Positions 10,648-20,077 of a stretch of DNA of 64,000 nt are shown one piece after another. A program made the position numbers and the translations under genes. The stretch is from CBDATW01 sp965200605 (GTDB lineage: Bacteria; Bacillota_I; Bacilli_A; CBDATW01), in NCBI GenBank assembly GCA_965200605.1, contig CBDATW010000002.1, positions 62,001-126,000 on the forward strand, in the 5' to 3' direction. The notes below the pieces were generated by a model. It saw nothing but the letters and a program-made list of their open reading frames with translations, was not told the origin of the DNA and searched no databases. Every line of letters starts with the position of its first letter. The first letter of the stretch is position 1.

Positions 10648-11832
10648 ATGAAAAAATTATTTACATTACTTACAACAACAACATTAATTGCTGCATGTGG
10701 ATCATCAAAGGATAGCTCATCAAGTAAATATGCTAAAGATAATGCAAAAGGTAATTTTGCTCTTAATGTTGGAAACCAAAAATTAGAACTCTCATCTAAC
10801 TTCAACAAAGAAGTAGAAGACTTTAAATCTAAGTTTACTAAATTAGCAGAGAAATATGGCACAGATGCAAGAATAGCAACAGATAACCTTGCAATTGCAG
10901 AAATGCTTATTGAAGCTGGTGCTAATCTTGTTGCGCTTCCAGAATACCCAGATACATTAGAATCTGAAACAATCAAATATGGAACACAAAAATTTAATCC
11001 CAAAGAATATTCATGTGGGGAATTTGATAATCAAGAAGTTAAAAAAGAGGGTGACAAAAATGTTTGTTATATCAATGGCGTAAAATCTAAAACTATCACC
11101 CCAATAAAAAACATTAAATATGGACCAGTTGATACTAAAAAATTCTATAACCTAGGATTTGCATATAGTGTTGATTCAGAACAATTAAAGGCTTCAAAAG
11201 CAGAAGTATTTATTTCAACTAAATGAGATGTTGTTGAAACAAAAGTCGAGGGTATAGACCACATAGAACTAACATCATTTAATACATTAGAAGATATTTA
11301 TAAATTTGCTTCAGCACTTGAGGTTTCATTTGCTGCAAATAAATCATTTGCTCCAAAATATAAATATGATATTTATCAAGCATATAAACAGTCATCAAAA
11401 CTTTTTGAAATTAATGAAGCAAAAGTACCAACAGTTCAATTTGTTTACCTAGATTCACAAGATAATGTTTGAGCAACAACAAAAGATTCTGCAGGAAACA
11501 AAATTGGACATAGATTTGGTTTTGCATCATCTATATTAGGTAGCGAAGCTAAACCTGTAAAAAATCTTTGAGCGGATTATGATTTTGAAATATCATCTAA
11601 AGCAATTGGTAAAAAAATCCAATCATCAGATGAAATTAAAGCAGACATACTAGTTGTATTTCTAGCATCAGAGTGAGGATTAAATACCCCTACTCATTCA
11701 TATAATAAAATTATTTCAGGAACAGAAGCATACAAAAAAGCTAATGTGCTATATCTAGAAGATTCACAATATGGATCATCTGACTTGATTGAAAATGTAA
11801 AAGAAATAGTTAAAAAAGTTTATGATAAATAG
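10648..11832 (+). CDS. Lipoprotein, ferric-siderophore-binding-like fold
   Basis: 394 residues. Signal peptide MKKLFTLLTTTTLIAAC with lipobox IAAC, then a Ser-rich linker, so the protein is membrane-anchored and faces outward. From residue 70 the pattern ARIATDNLAIAEMLIEAGAN followed by LVALPEYP is like the first domain of class III substrate-binding proteins (siderophore, haem or cobalamin ABC systems); a second domain begins near residue 255. I infer a metal-chelate or cofactor receptor, supported weakly by the Fur-like gene upstream. No transporter genes are adjacent. Ends at a double hairpin. Confidence 0.72.
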
Positions 11833-11854
11833 TTAATTATTAACTATTTATATT

Positions 11855-11877
11855 AAAAAACAGCATATGCTGTTTTT
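11855..11877 (+). terminator. Terminator after lipoprotein gene
   Basis: AAAAACAGCATATGCTGTTTTT, a stem with flanking A/T runs. A second palindrome (AAATAGTTAA/TTAACTATTT) overlaps the stop codon at 11827-11849. Confidence 0.75.
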
Positions 11878-11921
11878 ATTTTATAGTATAATAATTATGC
11901 TAAACAATTAAAGGAGTTATT

Positions 11922-12215
11922 ATGTATATAAATCTAAGATATGGTGATTCAGAAGCGATTATGAATTTTCTTGAAATAACAGAAGGCAAATATCAACTAC
12001 TTTGCAATCAAAATTCAGATAAAGTCAAAATAATTAAAAATGATCAAAATAACGAAGCTATTTTGATTAAAGATGGAGAAAAATTTGATGTTTCAGTAGA
12101 ATGAGAAGAAGACCCATTAAAAGTTCAAGCTATTTGAGATGCATTTGAAGAGCAAGGTGCTAATTACTTCGGAAGTGCTGAAGATCTATTTGGCATGATT
12201 GTAACTATTAAATAA
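11922..12215 (+). CDS. Small acidic cytosolic protein, unrecognised
   Basis: 97 residues, strongly acidic in the C-terminal half (WEEDPLKVQAIWDAFEEQG), no signal peptide or membrane segment. AAAGGAG lies eight bases before the ATG, and two TGA codons encode Trp. It stands alone between two terminators. I do not recognise a family. Confidence 0.72.
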
Positions 12216-12216
12216 T

Positions 12217-12250
12217 AAAACAAGTAAAAATAAACCTGCTTGTTTTTATT
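12217..12250. terminator. Terminator between acidic protein and AbiEi-like gene
   Basis: AAAACAAG ... CTTGTTTT with a loop of about 14 bases and a T-rich tail; lies between convergent genes and overlaps the stop of the minus-strand gene. Confidence 0.55.
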
Positions 12251-12851
12251 TAAAATCATAGTTTTTTATTAATTTATTAAATCTTCTTTTAAAAAATTGA
12301 TTATAAGATTTTATTTCATCAAAACCCAGATTATTATCTACTATAAACCTATCAATAATTCTATAATGCTTATCATTTCTAAAATCAGCCACTTGAATTA
12401 ATTCATATAACTCAAAGATTTTTACAGTTTTTGCATTAATTACTATTTTGGTTGGTTTTATTTCAATATTTCCCTGTTTTTTAGGTGTTTGAATTAAATT
12501 AGTGTAAATTACCAGTTTTTTAGGGTATCCCTCTATTAAACCATACTTATTTCATAGTCATTCTTTAGCTACAAAACCATTATTATCATTACAATAAAAA
12601 CTTATCATTGAATTTCAATCATTAAAGTTAATTTCTTGATAATCTTCTTGATTTGTAAAAATTCCACGACTAACTTTTTTTATTTTTTTATTTTTTCATA
12701 GTGTATGCAAAACTACAGTTATGTAACTTAATGATTTTTTTTCAGAATATTTTTGGTCAAAAATAATACGATTTGAAAGATAAATTTCTTTAGCTGAAAA
12801 TTTACCTTCAAATTTTAATATGATCTTCTCAATTGTAGTTTTTCTAATCAT
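12246..12851 (-). CDS. AbiEi-like antitoxin/regulator without a partner toxin
   Basis: 201 residues after decoding five TGA codons as Trp. The N-terminal winged-helix region (TTIEKIILKF, FSAKEIY, SYITVVLHTLWKNKKIKKV, RGIF) and the C-terminal pattern GFVAKEWLWNKYGLIE...LVIYTNLIQTPKKQGNIEI follow the layout of AbiEi antitoxins and DUF6088 regulators of type IV toxin-antitoxin systems. The usual nucleotidyltransferase toxin AbiEii is not adjacent on either side. An imperfect 27-bp inverted repeat begins 10 bases upstream of the ATG and could be its operator. Family call is from pattern only. Confidence 0.6.
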
Positions 12852-12861
12852 TTTCTTTCTC

Positions 12862-12919
12862 TATATTACAATATGTATTATATTATTATTTATAATAATA
12901 TAATACTATATGTAATATA
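12862..12919. repeat. Imperfect 27-bp inverted repeat
   Basis: Left arm 12862-12888, loop of four bases, right arm 12893-12919; the arms match except for four central bases (ATAT against TATA). The right part of each arm (TATTATATTATTA) is perfect. It lies between two minus-strand genes, immediately upstream of the AbiEi-like start, so it may be an operator or end the upstream gene. Confidence 0.75.
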
Positions 12920-12945
12920 AAAGTCAAGTTTTTTTTTAAAAAAAA

Positions 12946-14424
12946 TTATCATTTTTTTCTAATAACACCCATAAATACTACTAAAATCAAGAGTGAAAAA
13001 AATTGAAACTTTTTTGATTTTGGATTAATTTTTTTAAATATTGAAAATGAAAAATTTGGGTTTTTTGAATCAGTTTTCACTATTTTATCTTGATAATTTA
13101 TCTGAAAATTCTGCTCAAATTTCTTTTTTTCTTGTTTTAAAACTAGCTCATCCTCTTCTTGGCTCTGTCTTTCTCTTCTGGAATTATTAACTTTTTGCTG
13201 TTTTTTAACTTGAATTTTTGCATTTTCTTTTACCACAAGGCTATATATGACTTTGTAGCTATAATTTAGTATATTATTTCCATCATTCATTGAAATTGTA
13301 AGTTTTTGCGATTCTTTATTAGGGGTTTTTTCTCCTCAAACTATTTTAATATCCAAAAAACTTTTATCATAAACATTAAAATTGAAGAAATTTGTCTCTT
13401 TAAAGATACTTTTTATTATTTTTTCTTTATCATCATGATTAAATTTAATAATTTTATCAACAAAGGGCTCTAGGTGAATAAAATCATTTATTTTAAAGGG
13501 ATCAAAAGATTCATACATTCCTGCACGTCACCCTTTAATATAGGGTGTAGGATTATTAATTTTTCTTTGATAATTTCTTCACATTGGAGAATGTCATTTA
13601 TAGATATATCCAACATTTGACCCTTTAATATATGGTATTTTAATAATATTATCATTATTATCACCTGCAACTGCTTTTAAAATTTTACCACTTTTATTCA
13701 CTTTTACTACACCAGCTGCAGGTCTAAATTTATTGTCAAAAAAGTACATATTACCAAATTTAATTGGTCTTGAAATATCAACGTTAAATTTATCTTGATT
13801 CATAACAATATAAGCTTTGTAACCACTACGATCATTAGGGTTGCAAAATGCATGATTTGGTACATCTATGGGTTGCCAAGCTGAATATAGCTTATCATCA
13901 CCCTTTTTATAATATTTAATTTCAATTGGTCAAGCCATATTTGCATTTCATTTTAATCCTGTATCTTTTAATGTACAGTATGTATTTCAGCCTCCTGCAA
14001 TTAATGTATTAATTTGTCTATTTTCAGATTGACTTTCAATAAAGATTACTTCATCTCCATTTTTTAAAGTATCTGCAGCAGCACTTCATCTAACCATTTT
14101 TTCATTATTTATAATGACATAAATGGGATAACCAGAACGTTCATTTGGAATTGTTAATTCTGGATTTATTGATTTAACATAATTAATAGCTTTGTTATTA
14201 TATATAATTTTATCTAAAATGAATTTATATGAATTTCCATAAGATATATTTTCTAAATATTTCTTTTTTCATCCTTGCTGGTTTATTGGGCTTGCTTCTT
14301 TTTTACTATAAAAAACATCACTTGATTGTTCTATTTGATGATTTGGTTTTTTTGGATTATGATTTAAAAAGTTTAGTGTATTTCAACCAAGAAATAGTGA
14401 TGTTATTATTGATATTATTCTCAT
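12946..14424 (-). CDS. Large surface protein anchored at both ends
   Basis: 492 residues. N-terminal hydrophobic segment MRIISIITSLFLGW acts as signal or anchor without a lipobox Cys; a single C-terminal membrane helix (FFSLLILVVFMGVI) is followed by RKKW. The region between is predicted outside the cell and contains related units: PNERSGYPIYVIIN near residue 95 and PNDRSGYKAYIVMN near 200, then PYIKGSNVGYIY and PYIKGWRAGMYES. Residues 395-460 are a charged stretch before the anchor. AGGAGG precedes the ATG. No known family recognised; the design resembles mycoplasma adhesins or antigenic proteins. Confidence 0.72.
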
Positions 14425-14550
14425 TTTTATATTTCCTCCTACAATATCTATAACCAAAAAAAATAACAATTCCTAATTTTTTATTAAAAAATAAACAACT
14501 TTTTATATGCTGTTTACTTTAATTTGTAATGATATTTTTCAAGATATGAA

Positions 14551-14961
14551 TTAACTGATTTTATCAATAACAGCATTGATAAAAATAATAGATTGAGAAT
14601 AACTATATAATTTAGCAATTTCAATTGTTTCATTGATAACAATGGCTTTATTAGTATCTGTATTTAAAAGCTCATATGAAGCCATCAACAATAATGCTTG
14701 ATCTTGAGATTGCAATCTATCAAAAGTTCAACCCTCTTTTAGATGAGTATTTATTTTTGCTATTAATTGCTCTTTTTGATCAATTGTATTTTCAAGTAGT
14801 TCTTGTGCAAAAGTATTTACAAAATTAAATTCAGAATTTTCAAATAAGTTTTTTATAAATGTATCTTTGCTTTCATTTAAAATTAAAAATGCTGTAAGTT
14901 GCTCAAGTGCAAAAATTCGACAATCTCTTCTCTTTTTAAAATTAAACCTTTGTTCTTTCAT
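14551..14961 (-). CDS. nusB: Transcription antitermination protein NusB
   Basis: 136 residues. The all-helical NusB pattern is visible: basic N-terminus with KKRRDCRIFALEQLTAF, a middle acidic section, then RLQSQDQALLLMASYELL, INETIEIAKLYS and FINAVIDKI at the end. NusB binds boxA RNA with NusE and supports rRNA transcription. The start lies two bases after the stop of efp, an arrangement also found in Firmicutes (efp-nusB). Confidence 0.9.
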
Positions 14962-14963
14962 TA

Positions 14964-15527
14964 CTAATTTCCTCTACCACTATATTTACCATCAGCAGTT
15001 GAAATTTCAATAACTTCACCTTTTTTGATAAAACCAGGAGTATAAAGTTCAAATCCGGTATCTAATTTAACTTTAATTTGAACATTTGTTGCTGTATCCC
15101 CCTTGATGGATGGTTCTGCTTCAACTACTTTTAAATTAACTTTAGGCTTTAATTCAATGCCTAAAATTTCATCTCCTTGAAAAGTTCTTATATCACAAGA
15201 ATTTCCTTCCTTTAAAAAGTTTAATTCTCATGCAATTTGCACTTTTGGAATTTCAACTTGATCATAAGTTTTGTTGTTCATAAAAATAGCATTTTCTCCA
15301 TGAGTATAAAGATATTGCATTTGCACTTTGCTAATCATAGCTTTTTGAAATTTATCATTTGAACCAAAAGTATTGGTAGTAATTGCCCCACTTCTTAAGT
15401 TTCTCATTTTAACTTTAATATTAGCTGCAGCTCTTGCTGTTTTATTGTGACTAATTTCCATACAAACAAAAATATCTTCATTGTGTTGAAACGTCATTCC
15501 TGTTCTTAAATCACTTGATGAAATCAC
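14964..15527 (-). CDS. efp: Elongation factor P
   Basis: 187 residues, the full EF-P length of three beta-barrel domains. Domain I begins MISSSDLRTGMTF and carries HNKTARAAANIKVKMRNLRSG. The conserved position of the modifiable Lys is the K of SHNKTARAA. Domain III ends TPGFIKKGEVIEISTADGKYSGRGN. EF-P relieves ribosome stalling at polyproline. AGGAG precedes the start; nusB is downstream in the same operon. Confidence 0.96.
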
Positions 15528-15562
15528 ATTATTTCTCCTATCTTATTGATTATAACATAAAT

Positions 15563-15592
15563 AAAAAAACCACTATCCACTATAGCAGTTTT
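15563..15592 (-). terminator. Terminator downstream of rpmG
   Basis: An 11-bp stem with two wobble pairs (AAAACTGCTAT / ATAGTGGTTTT on the minus strand) followed by a T-run, between rpmG and efp. Confidence 0.7.
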
Positions 15593-15606
15593 GATTATAA
15601 AATAAA

Positions 15607-15756
15607 CTATTTTTTTTCTTTATGAGTAGTTTTGGCATTGCATCTTGAACAATACTTTTGAATTTCCATTTTATCTGGATGCTCTTTTTTATTCTTTTTA
15701 CCAATGTAATTTTCTTCTTTACATAAAGTACATCTAAATTGTATTTTTACCCTCAT
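15607..15756 (-). CDS. rpmG: Ribosomal protein bL33
   Basis: 49 residues with the L33 layout and four Cys in two pairs (RCTLC near residue 10 and CSRC near 38), so it is the zinc-binding form. Start ATG preceded by AGGAGG. Followed by a hairpin terminator. Confidence 0.93.
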   Translation of the reverse strand: MRVKIQFRCTLCKEENYIGKKNKKEHPDKMEIQKYCSRCNAKTTHKEKK

Positions 15757-15814
15757 AATTGCCTCCTGTTTATTTAACCATAAAAAATTATATCATATTT
15801 CTAAATAATTTTTT

Positions 15815-16483
15815 TTAGAAATGGAAATTGGCAAGTCCCTTACCAATAAAATAAAGTGCCAATGCCCAACCATTATTAATAAAGTGCATTACTATACACT
15901 GAAATAAATTCTCTGTTTTATAATAATAATATGAAAAAGCAAAACTTAATATTAGATATGGAATTAATTCAGCAACAATTTGCATACCACTTTTTTGCAA
16001 CATAAATGAAAGCCATATATGAACTGCTCCAAATAAAATTGTAGTTATTATTAATGCAATTTTTTTATTTCATTTACCAATAAATTCTTGAAGCATACCT
16101 CTAAAAAATATTTCTTCAATAATTGGAGCAAATATGATAACTGATCCAATTGTTAAATATGTCTTGATACCACCTTTGCCAAGAGCTTCTATAATTGCTT
16201 TTTGATTTTCTGATGATGGCTTAATATCTAATAAAGTAAAAAGTAACCCAATTATAATATTTATAATTAAAGCAATAAAAATATATTCAAATATTCTTTT
16301 TCAATCTTTTGGTCTTATTTTAAAATCAAATCATCTTTTTGTAGCTATAAATCATAAAACTGTCATTAAAATAATAAATGTATTTCCAATATATGGACTT
16401 ATTTGACTTATTGGAATTGACAAAATCATCAACATAAATATAACTGCAATATCATTTGTATTAAATTTAGTAATTAATTTCAT
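15815..16483 (-). CDS. CPBP-family intramembrane protease
   Basis: 222 residues, multi-spanning membrane protein. The CPBP (CAAX protease and bacteriocin-processing) motifs are present: APIIEEIFFRG near residue 132 (catalytic Glu-Glu and Arg), FGAVHIW, and a final VMHFINNGWA with the third motif's His and Asn. Bacterial members are linked to bacteriocin immunity and surface-protein processing; the substrate here is unknown. The ATG overlaps the stop of the MBL gene by one base (TAATG), the last link in a four-gene coupled operon. Confidence 0.87.
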
Positions 16484-17115
16484 TATTTCTCCTTTATGCT
16501 TGGATTATTTTTCTTTTCATAACCAATTGTTGTTTGCTGTCCGTGGCCCGGTCATACAATAGTACTATCTTCTAAAGTATACAACTTTTCTTGAATAGAT
16601 GCCTTGATTTTTTCTAAATTGCTCTTTTGAAAGTCAGTTCTACCTACTGTTTCAAAAAATAATGTATCACCAGTAAAGACAGTATTAATTTCTTTGAAAA
16701 AATAACAAGTTGAGCCTGGCGTATGTCCAGGTGTTTTAATCATTTCAAATTCAATATCACCAATTTTTTCTTTTCCATCAACTGTTGGTTGGTAATCAAA
16801 ATCTAATTGTAAATCCATTGAAAAATGCTCTCCAATTTCATTTAGGGGACCAAAAGGATCATCTAAATAAAACTGATCTTCTTTTCCAAGATAAATGTTA
16901 ATATTATATTTTTCTTGAAAATATTTTGCAGAAGCTATGTGATCAAAATGACCATGAGTTAATAAAATTGCATTTGGTTGAATTTTTAATTCATCAATTC
17001 ACCCTTCAATTTTAGTTAAATCTAATCCAGGATCAATTAAAATTGCTGTTTTATTACTTTGGACTATAAAAACATTATTTTTTATTTTTCCTTGTATTAA
17101 TTTGTGTAATTTCAT
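16483..17115 (-). CDS. Metallo-beta-lactamase fold hydrolase (glyoxalase II-like)
   Basis: 210 residues. The metal-binding set is complete: LTHGHFDHIA near residue 62, KTPGHTPGS near 138, VFTGDTLFF near 157 and PGHGQQT near 191. The short length and HTPGS motif match YqgX/glyoxalase II-like thiol hydrolases. It starts by TAATG overlap with nfo and ends by TAATG overlap into the CPBP gene. Specific substrate is not readable. Confidence 0.88.
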
Positions 17116-17972
17116 TATCTTGACTCTCTTAACAATTTGATTTCTTCTTTATATGGGGCATTTTTATCAATATAAGGCGTTTCTAGCACTTTTACCAAAC
17201 CATCTAATCTTGGATGTCAAACAATACTGCTAAGAGCTTGTAAACCAATAAAACCTTTATCGATATTTTCATGACGATCTTTGGCATTACCTAATTTGTT
17301 TTTAGAATCATTGATATGTAAAACAGATATTTTTTCAATTCCAATTATATTATCAAATTCATTTATTACATCATCTAAATTATTTTTAATATCATATCCA
17401 GCATCAAAAACATGACATGTATCAAAACATACACTAATTAAATCTTGATGTTTTACACCATCTATCATATATTTGATTTCTTCAAAAGTTTTTCCAACCT
17501 CTGTTCCTTTACCGGCCATTGTTTCAAGGGCAATTGTTACACCTAAATCTGGATCAATAATTTCATTTAATCCTTTTATTATTCAATCCATAGCTTGCTT
17601 TGGACTTTCTTTTAAATGATTACCAGGGTGCAAAACCATTATTTTTGAGCCCAAATCATATGTTCTTTTGTATTCTTCTTTTAAAAATTTAATAGCAAAT
17701 TCTCTTTTAGTTTTTTCACCATTAGCTAAATTAACAATATAAGGAGCATGAATAATTATGGATTCTACATCCATATTATTTTCTTTCATTAACTGGTGAC
17801 CAGCATTAATTTGCATCATTGTAGTTTCTATTCTTTTAGTATTCTGGGGAGGGCCAGTATAAATCATTAAAGCATTAGCATCATAGCTTAATGCTTCTTT
17901 TACTGAGCCAATCAAATAATCATTTGATTTTGACATAGATACATGAGATCCAAGTTTTAGATTATATTTCAT
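17115..17972 (-). CDS. nfo: Deoxyribonuclease IV (AP endonuclease)
   Basis: 285 residues, the normal endonuclease IV length. Family motifs: LGSHVSMSK at the start, IIIHAPYIVNLA, HPGNHLKE (metal His), ALETMAGKGTEVG, VCFDTCHVFDAGYD, LHINDSKNKLG and DRHENIDKGFIG. It cuts DNA at abasic sites in base excision repair. It is coupled by one-base overlaps to the FKBP lipoprotein upstream and the MBL hydrolase downstream. Confidence 0.96.
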
Positions 17973-18298
17973 TATTTAACCTTCTTGATTTTAACTTCAA
18001 AAACAGCTTTTTTACCAGCAAGACTTTTTTCTACATAATCATCTGGAAATTTCACAGTTACTTCAACTGCATCTCCTTCTTTGTATCCAACCAGTTGCTC
18101 TTCAAAACCAGGAATAAATATTTTTGATCCTAGTTTAAGACGAAAATCCTTAGCTTCTCCTCCAAAAAATGGCACTCCATCTACAAAACCTTTAAAGTCA
18201 ATTACAACAGTGGAACCTATCTCAGATGTTTTAGACTTACCACATGCTCCAAATGTTGTAGTAAGAGTCAATGATAATAATGTTTTTAATAATTTCAT
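17972..18298 (-). CDS. Lipoprotein consisting of a trigger-factor-type FKBP domain
   Basis: 108 residues. A signal peptide with lipobox FGAC (Cys at residue 19) is followed directly by one FKBP-like peptidyl-prolyl isomerase domain: VVIDFKGFVDG, FIPGFEEQLVG and AGKKAVFEVKIKKVK. By eye more than half of its residues equal those of the FKBP domain of the window's own trigger factor (about bases 60590-60830). I infer an outward-facing, membrane-tethered folding factor for exported proteins. First gene of the coupled nfo-MBL-CPBP operon. Standard secretion foldases of Firmicutes (PrsA) use a different isomerase fold. Confidence 0.82.
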   Translation of the reverse strand: MKLLKTLLSLTLTTTFGACGKSKTSEIGSTVVIDFKGFVDGVPFFGGEAKDFRLKLGSKIFIPGFEEQLVGYKEGDAVEVTVKFPDDYVEKSLAGKKAVFEVKIKKVK

Positions 18299-18349
18299 AA
18301 CTAATCCTTTTCAAATAAAATTATAACAAAAAAAGGAATGCATTTTCTT

Positions 18350-19327
18350 TTATCATAAATTATTTTTTAATTTTTCTTCTTGTGAAAATTTCAATAAAAG
18401 TTTTTCTAATTGATTTATGTCACTTTTGGATAAATAATGAGATGGCTTAACTGGCGAGTATTTTTCATACAAGGAATTAAATTTTTTTCAATAATATTTT
18501 GCATTTTTATTTTTAAATTTTTTTAAATCAAAATTGGGATCTTTGCATTCAATATAAAATGTATCACTTCCAAATTTTGTAGAAACTTGAACTAGAGTCT
18601 CTCTTTTGCTTTCTTCTCAAATTTCTTTTGCTATATCATCTGCAATTAATTTTAGAGTTTTATCACCTTTGGTGTAGTCTTTACCAGTAAAGGCTCCTCC
18701 TCCATGAGGAACTCCATTTCCGTGCCTTTCAGCAATTAATTTTCTACCAACTGCACCAGAATCAGCATTAGCTCCAGATTTTTTAAATAGTGTTGGATGA
18801 ATAACATTTAATTTTTCTAAATCTTCTTTTGAGATTCCCTCTTCAATTGAAATTGTGGTTTTATCATCAAATTTAATTAATTTACCATCAGGTAATTCTT
18901 TTTTATGTAATTTAGTGATTTTTTTACCAAGATCTTTAAGTTTGCTATGAGCAGGGGTAATGTTTTTACCATCTTTTGAACAAAAGCCATAGGCAATTGT
19001 GTTATCTCCTCATGCTCCAATTGAATTATTAAAAATTTCAGCTGACTGTTTTTGTCATAAGTGAATAACCTTAATTTTTTCATCAGTTTGTTTTGCTAAA
19101 ATTGTTTTAACAATTCAATTTACCAACTCTTTAAAAGATTGCTCACTAAGTGATGTTTTAAATTCTCCACCAATTGCAAAATTATTTCCAACATAAAGTG
19201 CCTCAACAGCTGCCCGTCCATCTAAACCATCAAGGTTATAAAGAGCCATAGCAATAGTTTCTGCTATTCCATCTGTAATTCTATCAGGATGACCACCTAG
19301 CACATATTCAGAATTTGTAAGAATCAT
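18350..19327 (-). CDS. metK: S-adenosylmethionine synthetase, short divergent form
   Basis: 325 residues, against about 385-400 for ordinary MetK. Recognisable motifs are GGHPDRITDGIAE at the start, GAWGDNTIAYGFC (in place of GAGDQGLMFGYA), SGANADSGAVGRKL, RHGNGVPHGGGAFTGKD and DKTLKLIADDIAKEI. The central strand with the NPTGRF-like loop is missing or shortened. It would make S-adenosylmethionine from Met and ATP. The Gly-rich P-loop-like stretch is intact, so activity is plausible. Preceded by GGGGGT ribosome-binding site and a TATAAT box about 60 bases upstream. Confidence 0.85.
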
Positions 19328-19385
19328 TCTTACCCCCTATTTTAATATTATTTTGCATTCTTTGGTTGTATCATGCTTCTATAAA

Positions 19386-19391
19386 ATTATA
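19386..19391 (-). promoter_or_regulatory. -10 element of metK
   Basis: TATAAT on the minus strand, giving an untranslated leader of about 50 bases. I see no SAM-riboswitch fold in the leader. Confidence 0.5.
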
Positions 19392-19400
19392 CCACGAAAA

Positions 19401-19420
19401 AAGCAGGTAATAACCTACTT
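19401..19420 (-). terminator. Terminator before metK
   Basis: Stem AAGTAGGT/ACCTGCTT with one G-U pair and a four-base loop, followed by TTTTTT on the minus strand. It overlaps the probable stop codon of the broken small membrane protein. Confidence 0.7.
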
Positions 19421-19616
19421 TATAAAAGCCAATGACATTAAGCAGCTTATAACAAATAAGTAAACTCAAAATTCTTTTGGTTTAAAAAAATCTTCCTTGA
19501 GCAGTTAATGTATTTTTGTTAATCATTTCAGTCATAACTACTGTAAATATTCATGTTGAAATTATAAATATAACTTTAGGAAAAGTTAAATTTGGTAATA
19601 ATCTTAAAAATAACAT
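19415..19616 (-). pseudogene. Small two-TM membrane protein with a frameshift
   Basis: From ATG 19614-19616 an ORF of 44 codons runs to TAA at 19482. If one base is removed from the run of seven T (minus strand, 19483-19490 region) it continues as RFFKPKEFWVYLFVISC to TAG 19415, giving 66 residues with two clean membrane segments, Trp from TGA in both halves, and a stop inside a terminator stem. That coherence argues for one broken gene. No ribosome-binding site is obvious. No family recognised. Confidence 0.42.
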
Positions 19617-19624
19617 ATCTATTC

Positions 19625-20068
19625 TTATAACCTTTTATCTAGATCAAGCACTTTTAGTCCTGCTTGATCACACATTTTTCTTTCAAACTTTTCTTTATAT
19701 GTATGCATTACTATTTCAACAGTTACACCACATTTAGCATTAAATAAATGTCCAGCAAATGTTACAACCTTTTTATTTTCATCCATATTACAAAATGTTG
19801 CATGAGAATGAATTACATATTCTTCACCTACAAATGAAATATTTCCAATCATTGAAATCAATTCTGAAAGTCTATTTTCTTTAAAATGAGTGTATTTCCC
19901 ATCTTCATAAACACCATATTCAAAGTCAATTACAGCCCCAATTCCCTTAAATTCTGCAAATTTAACATTTTTTTCTTTACAAAATTTTGTAATTTCAGAA
20001 TAAAGTTCTTTTCCAGTTTCTACTCTTAATAAATATGTATCTAATTTATTAATTTTTGCATTTATCAT
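19625..20068 (-). CDS. PCC/DUF296 domain protein
   Basis: 147 residues made of one PCC (plants and prokaryotes conserved, DUF296) domain: LLRVETGKELYSEI near the start, FKGIGAVIDFEYGVY, then YVIHSHATFCN and GHLFNAKCGVTVEIVM, whose His residues form the family's presumed metal site. Bacterial members are small stand-alone proteins of uncertain function, sometimes called DNA-binding by analogy. It follows the helicase gene closely and is probably in the same operon. Confidence 0.85.
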   Translation of the reverse strand: MINAKINKLDTYLLRVETGKELYSEITKFCKEKNVKFAEFKGIGAVIDFEYGVYEDGKYTHFKENRLSELISMIGNISFVGEEYVIHSHATFCNMDENKKVVTFAGHLFNAKCGVTVEIVMHTYKEKFERKMCDQAGLKVLDLDKRL

Positions 20069-20077
20069 TTTTAACTC

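Noticed and set aside
12862..12919. Terminal repeat of an insertion sequence
   Set aside because: No transposase and no matching end elsewhere in the window; an operator or hairpin is simpler.
19328..19385. SAM riboswitch in the metK leader
   Set aside because: The leader is about 50 bases and shows no stable fold pairing with the ribosome-binding site.
19516..19737. Plus-strand ORF of 73 codons
   Set aside because: Opposite the small membrane gene and the PCC gene; no ribosome-binding site, hydrophobic composition is a mirror effect.
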